Of a stretch of 64,000 nucleotides of DNA, positions 1 through 11,855 are shown piece after piece. Source of the DNA: Argyresthia goedartella (lineage: Eukaryota; Arthropoda; Insecta; Lepidoptera; Argyresthiidae); contig OX463807.1 in NCBI GenBank assembly GCA_949825045.1, forward strand, positions 12,611,501 to 12,675,500. The letters are read 5' to 3'. Within the stretch, counting starts at the first letter, position 1; the number at the start of each line of letters is the position of its first letter. A model generated the notes under the pieces. That model did no database searches. It was not told the DNA's origin and saw only the letters and a program-made list of their open reading frames with translations. The position numbers and the translations under genes are program-made.

Positions 1-114
1 TTAATTTCTGTAAATAAGTTACTCAATTTCAATCCACTTACGGTTTCAATGAGCAAAGAGATTCGTTAACCTGACTACATAGTTAAATACTTACATACTA
101 CAAACACAAATCTC

Positions 115-305
115 TTTTTCAATGTTTCGATGTACAGCCTTGAATGTAGTCCTACCTACAGTATTTAATATTTTATTATTAAAAATTAAAAAGGTATACT
201 CGTACAAAAGACTGTCGTTTTACGTTTTTCCATGTACCAAGGTAAGAAACCCTTCGTTTGCGGGTCCGACGTCCTACTCGCACTTGACCGGTTTTATTTA
301 TTTAC
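115..305 (+). repeat. Dispersed repeat A, copy 1
   Basis: This stretch matches 42283-42452 in the same orientation. Shared blocks include 'aatgtttcgat', 'ccttgaatg', 'tattttattatta', 'tatactcgtacaaaa' and 'gttttacgtttttcc', with small indels between them. The copies are clearly diverged. No coding potential is seen and I cannot assign a superfamily. The flanks 1-114 and 306-577 show nothing I can assign. Confidence 0.7.
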
Positions 306-577
306 TTTAATATTTAACGATTACTACGATACGATTACAACCTCTACACACATCTTTGCTGCACCCTGTACCTTAATATTTCAGAGTTTTATGATGTTAT
401 CTATCACAGAAATCACCCAGGAGCCAATTAAACAATATTTTGCAAAGAAATGCACTAAGTACAACTATTTCGAACGCGAGTTTAACTAGCTTCTCTGAAT
501 AACGTTGACAACTCCATATTTTATATTGAGTTGTCAAAGTTATACCGTGTGGTATTGACTGTCGGGCGTAAATAAAA

Positions 578-794
578 TAATTTATAAACATTTATTTCTA
601 TACAGGCAGATATATTGCTTCTGGTATCACCTTGGGATACCTTGTCTCGTTCTAAGCGATGTCACACGCATATAAACATCGAAGACCAAGGGTTTTTTTT
701 CTTTCCCCCCAGCCGGGATTCGAACCCAGGACCCCAAGCGAGTAGTCAGAGGCAAAGTCTCAAACCGCAGCGCCCCAGAGAAGTTGGCGAATTA
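578..794 (-). mobile_element. tRNA-derived SINE, family S1
   Basis: On the minus strand the copy has a tRNA-like head with a B-box-like 'ggttcgaatccc', then a poly-A-like 'gaaagaaaaaaaaccc' and a body ending near 'ccagaagcaatatatctgcc'. The same head, body and tail occur at 34154-34382 (plus) and 36238-36418 (minus). The tRNA part has lost cloverleaf quality, so it is a SINE and not a working tRNA gene. Confidence 0.7.
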
Positions 795-1515
795 ACAGGA
801 CTATTCTGGCGTAATTTAAAACTAATCAAGACAGGACGAAAGCTTGCTCGAAATGCTTACTTTTGGAACAAATATACTTGAAAATATTTGTAACGGAATA
901 AATTAATTCATTTAACTTTTGTTTTCAATTAAATAGAAAGCTCCAGGAAAAGCCCGGCTTGACAGGCTTTTTGAATATTTTAGTTTGGTACAAAGATTAT
1001 ATACGGATAGTTCTGATCCCGGATAAATTTACTAAAGCGATGTGGAGTTCTATTGTTAGTTTACAGTTAGTTATATTCGGATGGCTAGCGGAACTGAGAG
1101 CTAAAGTCTCGTTCTCGTCAAGTTACACCTTAATAATAGGAGAGATCTTAATATGCCGAAGATATCGTACATTAGTACAATATTAATGGAGTAACTTTAT
1201 TTGTAAGTGACTGCATTGGATATTTTTAATGTAAGGTTTGAGTCATTGCCTAGATTTACATTCTAGAAGCCTTTCCAATAATTCTGTCCATTCTGAAGGA
1301 CATGAATATGATGCGTTCTGGAAGCACCAAGTGCAAAAAATGCATCTCCTGTGTGAGAAGCATGTGTGAAACCCAATAGACCACGGAGCTACATGGAATT
1401 ACTTGAAACAAATATCCAAATGAGCACAGCATAAATAAAATCCGTTAAACAAGTACATGAATAAAAAATACATCCGCAACAGCTAATGTGTGTATAATAT
1501 TAATAAGACATGGTT
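795..1515. other. Unassigned sequence
   Basis: No gene, repeat partner or structural signal was recognised here. Short open frames lack any family resemblance. Confidence 0.5.
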
Positions 1516-1722
1516 TTTTACTTAGCCTGTGATGGTTCCCACTGCTGGGCAAAGGCCTTGTTACTTTTAGTCCCCACTTCCCGATCCTTTGCATGTTCCT
1601 GCCAGACCGGGAGGTACCTCTCAAGGTCCTCGCGCCATCTCCTTCTGGGCCTGCCTCTACGGCGTTGTCCATGTTGAGGCACCTACGCGAATTAATCTTT
1701 GTCAATTTGTAAGGGTGCATGC
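1516..1722 (-). pseudogene. RTE-type LINE, C-terminal end of pol (fragment)
   Basis: Read on the minus strand, the fragment encodes an Arg/Gly-rich segment followed by 'QRIGKWGLKV' and ends in DNA resembling 'ggcctttgcccagcagtggga', the usual 3' end of RTE-like LINEs in moths. Only the last ~65 codons are present, in keeping with a 5'-truncated insertion. The neighbouring 1817-2045 is another LINE 3' end in the same orientation. Confidence 0.65.
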
Positions 1723-1816
1723 GACAGACATATCCAGCCTAGCTCCATTTGAGCTTGGCGCTCTGTACTCTGTACTAGTTATGCAGCGCAGTATGGTGTT
1801 TCTGGTCCGCCAATTT

Positions 1817-2045
1817 AGATAGATAGACAGATAATCACTTTATTCAATGTTATAACACACGTTTATAATTACAGACAAACAATTCATTCAGCAGCAGTAA
1901 ACAAAAACATGCATTGCAAACAGAGAAAAGGCTCTGACTCAGCAAAGTGTTGCAGAAGATCTGCAACGCTGATAATTCTGCCAGAACCTTGGTAAAATTT
2001 ACACACAATTATATACAAGCTTATAATAAATAAATAATTACAATT
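1817..2045 (-). mobile_element. LINE 3' UTR fragment
   Basis: On the minus strand the segment runs to a 'ttgaataaagtgatt' polyadenylation-like signal followed by a short (tatc)n tail, seen on the plus strand as 'gatagatagacagata'. This is the layout of a LINE 3' UTR with a simple-repeat tail. No coding sequence is left, so the clade is not assigned. Confidence 0.5.
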
Positions 2046-2104
2046 ATCATATAATTATTTTATTAAATGAAGTTGCTAAAGCTTGTGAAGCATAAAATAC
2101 TAAG

Positions 2105-2325
2105 TTATATTGACGACCCGAATGACCGAGTCGGCAGTGACCCTGCCTACGAAGCCAAGGGTCCCGGGTTCGAGACCCGGTGGGGGCAAATATTTGTTTG
2201 ATGAGAACGGATGTTTGTACCCTAGTCATGGTTGTTTATCTATCTATGTATAATATTTATCTATATAAGTAAGTGTATCGTTGTCTAGTACCCAAGATAC
2301 AAGGAATCCTAGTTTGGGGCTAGAT
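2105..2325 (+). mobile_element. tRNA-derived SINE, family S2
   Basis: A tRNA-like head carries 'cctgcctacgaagcc' and a B-box-like 'gggttcgagaccc', followed by 'gggggcaaatatttg' and an AT-rich body with 'gtatcgttgtctagtaccc'. A second copy with the same order of blocks lies at 37450-37625. The body differs from family S1. Confidence 0.7.
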
Positions 2326-2359
2326 CAATGAGAGTCAGAGAGTCAGAGTCATTTTTTTA

Positions 2360-2995
2360 TTGAATATAAATAAATAAATTATCTTATTCAACGTCAAAAT
2401 TATACTTACTTATAACTACAAGTCAATTTTTTTTATATAAAAAAGACTACACCGTTTCGGAAGGTGGGCCTCGGGGTTAAGAAGAAACGGCAAAAAACTC
2501 CCCCATACCTTTTTTTAAAAAAAGTGACTTTACAACAGGTACTGGTTTTGGTCTAAGGAAATTCGCCGGCGAGTGATAGACTTGATCCATCGCCCCTCGT
2601 CGAATTTCTGTGCGCTGAGATGGTATGGACCATGCAGTTTTGTCATCTAAGTATTCCTTAATACTATGATAGGACTTTCTTATCAGCTCATTTTTAACAT
2701 AGTTTTTGAACCTCTTTTCAGGAAGGATCAATGATTCCTGTGGTATTTTATTGTAGAAGCGAATACAGTGCCCCATGAATGATGTGCCTACTTTACTTAG
2801 TCTAAATAATGGTAGTGCTAACCTATTTTTATTTCTAGTGTTAATTGTATGGCTATCACCTACAATTTTAAATAAAGCTATGTTTTTTCTTACATGCATG
2901 ATATTCTCGTATATATATTGACAGGTAACCGTAAGTATATTAATTTCTTTGAATTTTTCTCTTAATGATGTGTCAATAGTGTCCAAGGTATATAA
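2360..2995 (-). pseudogene. LINE reverse transcriptase, C-terminal tail (5'-truncated)
   Basis: A minus-strand frame of about 169 codons (2986-2477) has the signature of the region after the RT domain in CR1/Jockey-group LINEs: a segment about 'YIYENIMHVRKN', then 'NTRNKNRLALPLFRL', then 'VGTSFMGHCIRFYNKIP'. It is followed by a 3' tail with repeated 'aaataaataaatt' blocks on the minus strand. No RT catalytic part is present. The N-terminus is set by truncation, not by a start codon. Confidence 0.75.
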
Positions 2996-3064
2996 AAAAT
3001 AAAGAAAGAAGAAGAAGGAGAAAACATCGTTGCCATCACATTGCTATAACCTGCTAAGTGGATT

Positions 3065-6055
3065 AATTAAGATATGATAAACAATGAAAGTGAGAAAGGT
3101 CGAATTAAGTTAGGGTAGGTGCCAAAATTGGTTAGTACGGGAATTAAACAGGTAAATATGTTGGTAATATATTTAATCATATTATTATTATTTTGGATGG
3201 TATGAGGATGAAATTCGAAAAATAATATCGAAGGTAAAAGCTGTCTATATTTGGAACGTCTACCTGTCTTCTGCAAATTGAATAGGTATTGATAATATTG
3301 GTTCTTGAAAACTTGTTTGGAACCTCTTTTTCGAAGAGGTGGCGGCAAGTTATTCCAGCATTTGGAAGACAGGTATCGAAAACTTCCCCGGAAGGCAGCA
3401 GTTTTATGACGCGGGACAGAAATTTGATATAGTCCAGCTCGAGTCAAGTGCTGGTGACGTGTCCCGCACCACGATAGCTTTTCGTATAGGAAGTCAGGGG
3501 ACTTAAATTGTATGATGCCAAATAAAAAGTTAGCAAAATGTAGGCTTTGCCTTTGCTTCATTTTGAGGATATTGGTCTCATTAAGATAGGGTGTGATGTG
3601 AGAACGGGAGGGTATACGAAAGCAGTAGCGAGCGCAAGCATTTTGTACACGTTGGATCAGACGTTGTGATCGTCGGAGTAGTCCGGTCCGTAAACCGAGG
3701 TGCAGTATTGTGTTTAGACAGCACGAGAGCTTCCCATAGTTTTACTCGCATGTCAGTACTTAGAAATTCTCTGATACCGTTTAAGACTTTCAACCTATAA
3801 AAGCGATTCCGGGCTAACTCCAGCACATGTCCCTCAAAAGTGAGCCCACTATCCATTAGTACATCCAGATTTTGAGCCTGTTCAACCCTTTCAATAGGGA
3901 CGCCCATAATGGCAATTTGGGGATTAGCATTCGAGATGTGTTTTACTTGATTTTTATATCCGAAGACCATGAATTTAGACTTGGAGGGATTTAAAACAAG
4001 TGATACTGTATCTAAGTCCTCATTCATTTTTACATGGCTACCACCACGCTCTCATTTTTAGCTGAGATGTAGAGTTGTAAGTCGTCAGCATATAAATGAT
4101 ATTGACAGTGAGACAACCCAAGGAAGATGTCGGCGCTGTATATAATGAAAAGAAGAGGGCCTAAGATAGATCCCTGTGGTACACCTCTATCTACTGGGCT
4201 TTATCTGGACGATAGGCAGGATCCATCAAGCATACGTAGTTCGACTTTCTGATGACGCAACGTGAGGTAGCTATCAAACCATCTAAGTGTGCCTATGTCA
4301 AAGCCATAGTAAAAGAGTTTGGACAACATAAGGGAGGTAACGATAGAGTCAAACGCACGAGAAAAATCTAAAAGAGTAAGGATAGTGCCTTCTCCTGCAT
4401 CCTGAGAACAAAGAATGTTGTCGACTACATCGACAAAAGCGGTATTTGTACTGCGTTGTTTCCTAAAACCAGATTAGAAGCATGAGAGAATCTTTTGCTC
4501 TTCGACATATTTTGCGACCTGATAAGGCAGTATGCTAATTGGTCTTAGCTCACTTACACGTGCCAGGTCGTTATAATTAGGTATAGGCTTAATTATAGCT
4601 GTTTTCCAAAGCTAAGGGAATGTGAAGGTGGTTATAGACTTGTTTACTAATGTTGTGATAGTGCCCAAAGTATGAGGCATGGTCAGTAGAATGATATCTC
4701 TGGCAAGTTCATCCAGACCTCTAGCATTAAAATCCATTGATAGTATTATTTTAGCTACCACATTTTCAGAGACAGGCTCAAGTTTAAATGAACTACCAGC
4801 GTTGTGTGAGTGAAACTCATAATAAGTAAGAAGGGACAGTTGCACTTCATTATCACCTGGGACGTTTTTAAAGTGTTCGCTTATCTCATCTGGGTTATAG
4901 AAGCACTCAGGTAAAGCTTCTTTATTTTTAAAATCGGGCAAGATACTTTTCTTAAGGCGCTGCCACAAAAGCTTTGAGTTATGAATGACTCACATTATTG
5001 ATTTGATAATCAAAAAAAGGCTTTCTTTTCATAGAACATCGCAACATTAACAAGATGCTTAAGATTTTTGTATTCGTTTTTGTGCTTATCTGATTTGGAT
5101 TTCCTGTAAGCGTTATGTGACCCATCACGAAGCCGCTCCCGAATATATATATGACGTATATTACTGGTGAGCCAATGCCGCAGCATGGCACGTAAAACAA
5201 AGTTCTTCTCAGGTGCGTGCTTATTTATAAGACTAAGAATGTAAATGTTGTAGTTCTCAGTCATTTCGTCTACGCTACCGAAATCACCAAATGTATTCCA
5301 CTCAAGTGAATACAAATCATGTTAAAGTCGTCCATATTGAGTCCATCGTCTTTGAGTGCTCTGATTGAAATTTATTAGGGGGAATGCGTTCTTTTTTTAT
5401 TTAAGTTCAGCTGTCACAAGAGCGTGACCTCCGAGTTCATGCGAGTGATAGTTTTCAACATTTATAATAGTTGCGTCGATGCATACCAGATAAATAAGAG
5501 TTTCGCTGATATCCGTAAAGTTGTTGGCGTTGTGACGCAGTTTTTAAATTAAAATATAATAGAAATTGGTTTAATCGAATTGATTTACTATCATTAGGTT
5601 AATATTAATATTAAATTAATTCATAATATAATATATAAATTAATTAATAATTAATAATACGTTAATATTAAAATCCCCCAACAATATGATTTTGTCATAA
5701 TGCGAGAAAGAAGCTTTACTTTCAGTCAGCGTATCAAAAATGTATCTACCTTGAGCCACTGAGGTCTATATGCTGTACCTATGATAATTCGGAAGAATTT
5801 GACACGGAGAGACAGCCACATCTGTTCAGTGACATCTTCTCCAGGCGGGGAGAATAAATCTGTCAGGAGGTCGTGGCAAATGACGTAAGCGGTATCCGGG
5901 AACCTTGGACGCAATCCTATCCTCCCCCGCTCTGAGTCAGGTCTCGTTTATGGCAATTATATCAGGTGACACGCGTAAAATGGCAACAACAGTTTTATCA
6001 TGTTTCGTTCCTAGAGATCCCGCATTGAATAGTGAAAAATTTGAAATTTGACTCT
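3065..6055 (-). pseudogene. Jockey-like LINE ORF2 (endonuclease plus reverse transcriptase), degenerate
   Basis: The minus strand encodes, in order, an APE-type endonuclease (about 6050-5680), a linker (5320-4600), a reverse transcriptase and the tail after the RT (4027-3067). Visible motifs are 'INET' with its Trp codon turned into a stop, 'IILLGDFNIN' near 5690, '[13 protein letters not shown]' near 4160, and the catalytic YADD at 4081-4092. The C-terminal tail carries 'WNNLPPPLRKRG'. Several frameshifts and stops break it, and an AT-rich insertion (5556-5672) interrupts the endonuclease. The 5' end abuts an RTE fragment at about 6056. It is not functional; the clade is judged by motif style only. 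Confidence 0.8.
5556..5672. repeat. AT-rich insertion inside the LINE endonuclease
   Basis: Between the 'LLGDFNIN' motif and the rest of the endonuclease reading lies about 115 bases made almost only of A and T ('taattaattaataatta' style). The flanking LINE frame reads on both sides, so this is foreign or expanded sequence. No terminal repeats were identified. Confidence 0.5.
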
Positions 6056-6650
6056 TATCATGCTACGCTCCATAGCCCTTTGACAAACCTTGAGTTTGGA
6101 CTTCAGATGGTCGGTCAGTAACTACGTCTGAGCGCCTTAGGTGAGGATAGGCAGGCTACACATGTCGATGAGTTTCCGCTTTAGTGTCAGTTGAAGGTCA
6201 CCCTTGATCAGCTCTTTCTTGGACCAGTAGTTCTTCCAGGTGTTAAAAATGCGACTTTCGATATCTTATCTTTGCCTGTTTTTGAATGAGACTAAATGGC
6301 CCAACTAGATGTATTTGTCGAGATATTGTATAACCTGCCCATCCACCTCCACTTTGCGTTTCGCGCAATTATTCATAAGTTCTGTCTTGGACCGATTGAT
6401 TCATCTTTAGTGCAACCTCAAGGCATCCATTTCTGAGCTCCTGCAACATCTTCCCCAATTCAGGGGATGACGGTACGAACAAGACAATGTCGTCGGCGAA
6501 GCGAGGGTTTGTAAGACTTCTGCCACCGACGAAAATTCCGCCGTTTGTCCACGGACGCGTCGGCTTCCTGAATATCTCCTTGAGTGCTGAGGTGGATAGT
6601 TTTGGTGACAGGGATCCCCCTGTTTTATATGTAGTCAAATTAAATCTGCC
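6056..6650 (-). pseudogene. RTE-type LINE reverse transcriptase fragment
   Basis: The minus strand reads through the RT palm and thumb of an RTE-like LINE: 'SLSPKLSTSALKEIF', the catalytic 'RFADDIVLF' (FADD variant), 'NQSVQDRTYE', then in shifted frames 'KKELIKGDLQLTLKRKL' and 'LPILT', ending at 'CQRAMERSMIRVK'. The copy is cut at its 3' side exactly where the Jockey-like LINE begins. No endonuclease is present. Confidence 0.75.
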
Positions 6651-6654
6651 GACG

Positions 6655-7475
6655 GTAAAATAAAAACCGTATGGAATGTTATGAATAGCGAAACAGGTAG
6701 TACAAAGCCACGCGAGTATAACTTTTAACTTAAGACAGATCGCGGTATAATTAGTGCAAATTCAGAAGTAGCTTAGGAATTCACGACCTTTTTTACTAAT
6801 ATACCCTTGAAAACTACTGAACCACTAAAATCTTCACCATCACTTTCAACTACATTGCTATAGCAAAACGTAGACGCCTGCGGAACTGAATTTAAATGTT
6901 GTCATGTCAGTCCACAGTATATTATTAAGACTTTTAAAGACATTAAAGTTAAGAGCACTAAGGACTAATGTGGGATGTCAGTCAAAGTGTGTAGCTCCAT
7001 TGTAGATATATAAGCACCATATTTAGCTTTCATATTTAATGAATGTGTTGATCTCGGTACCGTTCCCGATTTAATGAAAAATAGCAAAGAAGTTCCTCAA
7101 TATAAAGCTGGTGACAAAAAAGATCCCAGTAATTATAGGCCTGTATCAGTTTTATCGGTATTTAGTAAAGTGTTTGAAAAGATCATATAATCAAATACTT
7201 TCCCATTTTAATCACAATAATATATTACATAACCAGAAATTTTGCTTTGCAAAAGGACGTTGTACCACAGATGCTGGTGAAGAACTATTAAAACATATTT
7301 TTAGTGCATGGGAAGAATCAAAAGATGCCATTCCTGTCTTCTGTGACCTTTTTAAAGCATTTGATTGCGTAGATCATGAAAACTTTACTATTAAAACTGG
7401 AATACTAAAAGCTGGAAATAAAGTTCTAGACCAATTTTTGAAAAAAAAAAGAAACAGAAAAGAAAAGTAGGCTGT
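6655..7475 (+). pseudogene. Jockey-like LINE, linker and N-terminal RT (fragment)
   Basis: The plus strand carries the linker before the RT and RT blocks 1-3 in broken frames: 'PDLMKNSKEVPQYKAGDKK', 'NYRPVSVLSVFSKVFEKII', and 'PVFCDLFKAFDCVDHE' (first catalytic Asp). It stops before the YADD block at an A-rich stretch (7440-7468). Frameshifts occur near 7190. The missing 3' half is unusual for target-primed integration and points to later deletion. Confidence 0.7.
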
Positions 7476-7699
7476 GTACGATTTTCTTGCGCCTTTTCTT
7501 CTCCGCTTCTATGTTATGACACTTTCCGAAGCGCTAGTAGTTTTTCTTGCATTATATAGATTCAAATGACGTTCAAAAAGTGTTCGTAATCATGAGCATA
7601 AGTGTACATTTGCTTGTACTCATTATTTACCGTGCAGTAAAGAATATTGAAGTTCGAAGTTTGAAGTTTGTCCAGCTATCCGGGATTCTATGATTTTAT
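7476..7699. other. Unassigned sequence
   Basis: Nothing recognised between the two LINE fragments. Confidence 0.4.
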
Positions 7700-9760
7700 G
7701 AATATTTTATCTGAAATACTCCCTCCGGCCTCCCGAGCTACCACCAACTCATCTCTAGTCTTCCGAGAAAGTGGTATCCTATAATCCTACACTCATATTC
7801 CTGTCTATAACAATCATTTTCTTTCTCTTTTCCCCTCCCTAATCCCCTTAAAGACCCCAAGCCACCTGGCCAGCGTGGTGTTTGCGGCCAAAACCCTTCT
7901 CCAATATAAATAACACAACTAAACCACCTCGGCCCTCAGTCCCCGGCAGCCCTGCTATCCCTAGCTCCGGCAGCGGTTCAGGTTCCGGCGGGGCAGAGGG
8001 TGCTAAGAATGCCCGGCAGAGATCCGGCTGCCAAACAATGACCCTGACTACATACCATACAAGGACACTGAATACCGACGAAAGGCTTCTCGAACTACTG
8101 GAAGAAGTCCAACATATAAATTGGGACCTAATAGGACTATCTGAAGTTAGGAGGGAGGGTAAAGACCTAACGCGCCTGGCATCTGGTAGTCTGTTGTACC
8201 ATAAAGGCTATGATGATTCTACATATGGCGTTGTCGGCTTTTTGATCCACAAAATACTCTATTCAGCAGTCCGAAACATAGTGTGTGTATGTGTGTCTAC
8301 TAGAGTATGTTATGTTAATCTGACGCTGAGTAAGAGATATGCTATTAAAGTCGTACAAGTTTATTCTGCTACTTCAGATCATAAAGAAGATGAAATAGAA
8401 TCTTTTTACGAGGAAATATAGAGAGCGTGTCGTGAGAACCCGTGTTATTTCACGGTAGTGATGATGAATAGGACCCCCTGTAGACCAGGAAACGTCGGTT
8501 GGACTATTCGGGTTGAGTAGTCGAAATCCACGAGGACAAACCCTAGTTAATTTTCTCGAGCAACATAATTTCAACGCTATGAAGACATTTTTTAAAAAGC
8601 GACCTTCGAGAAAATGGACCTGGGCTAGCCCGGACGGTAGGACCAAAATAGAATTGACTACATACTAAGCCCGCAAAAATCGAACGTAACAGATGCCTCC
8701 GTTTTAGCACGCTTCAAAACCAGTAGCGATCACCACTTAGTAAGAGCCACATTCAGGTATTACTTGCCCAAAGACGTTACGTTACGTTAACTAAGCCGTG
8801 TTTCACTCTCTCCGTCGTTGCGGAATTGACATGTGATACGTCGATGTACTCCGGAAGCTGTACAGGTCCGCGAGAATGCAGGTGCACATGCATAGAAACA
8901 CCGACACCAACACCAGGGAGTCCGACAGGGTGACACTCTCTCACCCAAATTATTCACTAATGTAATGGAAGATATTACGAAGACGTAGTATTGGAGCGAG
9001 AGAGGAGTCAACATAAACGGGTCACTGATGTCGCGTCTCAGGTTCGCGGATGATCTCATTCTCGTCACCAAATGCTTCTCAGATCTCCAACATATGCTCG
9101 CAGAATTGCATGAAGCTTCCCTGGAAGTCGGCCTCAGGGTAAATAATGTCCAAGACCAAGATCATGACGAATCGCTCTGTAAATGTACCGAACATAATTG
9201 TTGGCAACGACAACTTACAGATGGTCAGCGATTACATCTATCTTGGACATCGTTTATCCTTTGACCGCGATGCACAGGTAAAGGAGATCATCAGACATGT
9301 CGGCTTGGGGCGGGCTGTTTTCGGGAAGCTAGACGAAATCTTTACGCCCAGACTACCACAATGCCTTAAGACTAAGGTATATAACCAATGTGTCTTGCTT
9401 ATCCTCAACTATGGAGCCGAAACAAGGTGGCCCAACGAGCAATGGAGCGTGCCATGTTAGGTATTTACTCGTCGACCGCGTGCCAATCGTCGAAATTCGA
9501 CGGAAGACGAAGCTCGAAGGTGTAGATAAGCGGATAACGAGACTGAGGTGGAGATGGGCGGGACACTTGGCTAGACGGGAAGACGGATGGTAGACCAAAA
9601 CAGCCACGGAGTAGTGGCCAAGGGGAGCAACAAGGCCAGTGGGCAGACCACCTGCGCGATGATCCGACGATATACTAAAAGGATGCGGATGGCACAGGAC
9701 CGTAGGGTTTTGCGCTATAGAGAAGAGGCCTATGCCCAGCAGTGGGTTGATGTGGGTTGA
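7700..9760 (+). pseudogene. RTE-type LINE pol, internally deleted
   Basis: The 5' leader holds 'cctggccagcgtggtg' and 'gcggccaaaacccttctc', known to me from moth RTE elements. Then comes an endonuclease ('DLIGLSEVRREGKDL', about 8095-8170), degenerate to about 8760. From about 8790 the frame resumes inside the RT ('LHSLRRCGIDM', 'VNINGSLMSRLRFADD', FADD at 9043-9054), then the thumb 'SDYIYLGHRLSFD' in a shifted frame, the C-terminal tail and the 3' end 'tatgcccagcagtgggttga' at 9730-9750. Roughly the N-terminal half of the RT is missing, so an internal deletion is inferred near 8780. Many stops; dead copy. Confidence 0.8.
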
Positions 9761-9769
9761 GCATCATGA

Positions 9770-9900
9770 AGTTCACGCCCCACATATTAAGAAATTTGGC
9801 CTTGCTCTTAGATACTAAGCTAACCGGTCGATAGTTTACATTATCACTTTAATCATCTTTTTAAAATTTAACAGTATGATGTTGGAGTGGCAACCTTTAC
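9770..9900 (-). pseudogene. Tiny LINE RT motif fragment
   Basis: On the minus strand about 25 codons read 'NVNYRPVSLVSKSKAKFL', the conserved NYRP(V/I)SL block of LINE reverse transcriptases. Nothing else of that element is visible on either side. Confidence 0.4.
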
Positions 9901-10985
9901 TCGGGAAGTTACCTTTATAGAGGATAGATAAGATTAATTTAGAAAAATTACTTATTGAAAACATTGCAAAATATAGGAAAACATGTTTTGTACAGTTTAT
10001 AGCAAATAATAAAAATATTATGGATAGTAATCAGTCGGTACTTAAGTTCTGTCACAAGGTTTTTGATAGATAAAACTCTGCAATAAACTTTTTCTTATTC
10101 GTATTATACATGATTAAAAAGCTTATTTTATACGAATCAAATTGCAATACAATACATTTTGTACGATTATCGCAATATGACAAAAAACCTTATAACTTGA
10201 GACAATCGCGAACCCAAAACACGCTGCAACTGACAAAAATACCACTTACCACAAATTTAATAAAAAAACAGTGTTCCAGATAACCAACAAGGTTTTTTTT
10301 ATTTATTCTGAAACCTCGATTTTAGACCATGTTTAACAACTAGCATTTGATTTTCTGTTAGCTTTCAGTTCCAGCTGCTCCCAAAGAGAACTTTACGTAC
10401 TTTTTACGTTTTCAGAAAAACGTATAAAAATGATCTTGTGGGCAACAAGTACACTACGTAAAATGTGAATATGAAAATTAGTTTTACCCAGACTTAGTTA
10501 TCTTATGCTTCAAAATGAAGGTAACGGGTTCAGGGAGGGTTCTGACTAAAATCTCACGTAAGTTTGAAAGGTTTTAAGAGTCATGGAAAAAAGATAAAGT
10601 GAATCACGTCCGTATTTTTGATTGGGTAAAAAAGTGCAAAATCTCTGAAGAAACTAGCATTTGTGTAATATGGCTTTAAGCATTTAAATCCAATAATCTT
10701 TCTAATTTATCAGTATTTAATGAGCTATCAAACCATATAAAGTATTAAATAAAATAAAACTTGGTATTATTTACTATGCGGCAAAATATTTGTGACAGAA
10801 CTTATGGACCGACTAGGTATTTATCTCCAGAACGTTTTAACAATTATATCTCAACCACAGTGCAACTTAGGACCGAAATTATGCAGAAATGTGTTCACTA
10901 CAATGACGTCTATATACACGAAAACGAGGCTATAAAATCTGTCTTATGACAGTTAAGTCCACACATATTACACGACATAAAAGAA
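9901..10985. other. AT-rich unassigned sequence
   Basis: Only one short frame of about 60 codons (10761-10949) occurs, without family resemblance. No repeat partner inside the window was noticed. Confidence 0.45.
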
Positions 10986-11031
10986 TAAACGAAAGTACTT
11001 ATAACAAGCTCTAAGCGAGATATCGCTCGCC

Positions 11032-11838
11032 ATGTCTAGGGAACTTAGTGCAGCCTGTATGCAACTTAAGACTGAATTGTTGGAGGCTACACATACCATG
11101 GCAGTTAGGTTCGAAGCCATTGAGAAGCGAGTAGGGGATCTCGAAAAGGAGAATAAGAAGTTGCGATCGGAACTTGCCGAATTGGCAACTAGACAGAAAA
11201 GCGCCTCTCCACCATGCGCCACCTACTCCGAGTCGGGTGAAGCCACCGCTACCACCACCGCCGCCGCCACCGCCACCGCTGCTGCCGCCGCCGCCACCGC
11301 CGCCACCAGGGGGTCCGCGGGGGGCCGAATGGAGGCTTCGTCGTCGGGGCCGCTTCTACCTCGCGCTGACCGCCCTGTGCTACCAGGGCTCCAGCCTAAC
11401 TCCGCCGTCAACCTTTGTGATATGGCCGAATTACCACTGCTGTCGATACTTGGGGCCGAAGTTGCACAAAATGAGGGGGATTGGACGGCCGTAAATAGGC
11501 GAGCCCGCCGTCGGCCATCCAATGTCATCAGGGGAACTGCGGCGCCTGGTTCTACGGTACTAGAAGCAGCCGAAAGAAAGTCCTACCTACACCTATACTA
11601 TGTGAAAGTAGGTACTGGGGTGGAAAAGATAGAAGAACACCTTAAATCTATCTGCCCGGCGGATAGTTGCACTGTGGAAGCGCGAAAACTGAGGGGAGAT
11701 TACGCTTCATTCAAGCTGGGAGTACCATCCAAAAAAGTCGCCGAATACATGTCTGTTGAGCACTGGACTGAAGACGTGCATATAAAACCATGGCAGTCTG
11801 GGTTTTGGAAGTCACAAGAAAAAACCCACCCACACTAA
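11032..11838 (+). CDS. LINE ORF1 protein (open)
   Basis: This ATG-started frame of 268 codons encodes the presumed RNA-binding ORF1 protein of the LINE. Residues about 10-60 are a heptad-like, charged coiled coil ('RFEAIEKRVGDLEKENKK'). Then comes a low-complexity Thr/Ala tract (about 70-95) from an expanded 'gccgccaccg' microsatellite, and a folded C-terminal part (about 180-265) with 'YLHLYYVKVGTGVEKIEEH' and 'EARKLRGDYASFKLGVP'. No CCHC knuckle is seen. The end overlaps the beginning of the endonuclease frame. Although open, it lies in a dead element. Confidence 0.75.
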   Translation: MSRELSAACMQLKTELLEATHTMAVRFEAIEKRVGDLEKENKKLRSELAELATRQKSASPPCATYSESGEATATTTAAATATAAAAAATAATRGSAGGRMEASSSGPLLPRADRPVLPGLQPNSAVNLCDMAELPLLSILGAEVAQNEGDWTAVNRRARRRPSNVIRGTAAPGSTVLEAAERKSYLHLYYVKVGTGVEKIEEHLKSICPADSCTVEARKLRGDYASFKLGVPSKKVAEYMSVEHWTEDVHIKPWQSGFWKSQEKTHPH

Positions 11839-11855
11839 GCCCCGGTTCAAAACAT

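Noticed and set aside
11174..11528. Pro-rich plus frame and Ala/Val-rich minus frame
   Set aside because: Both are other-frame readings of the GCC/ACC microsatellite inside LINE ORF1.
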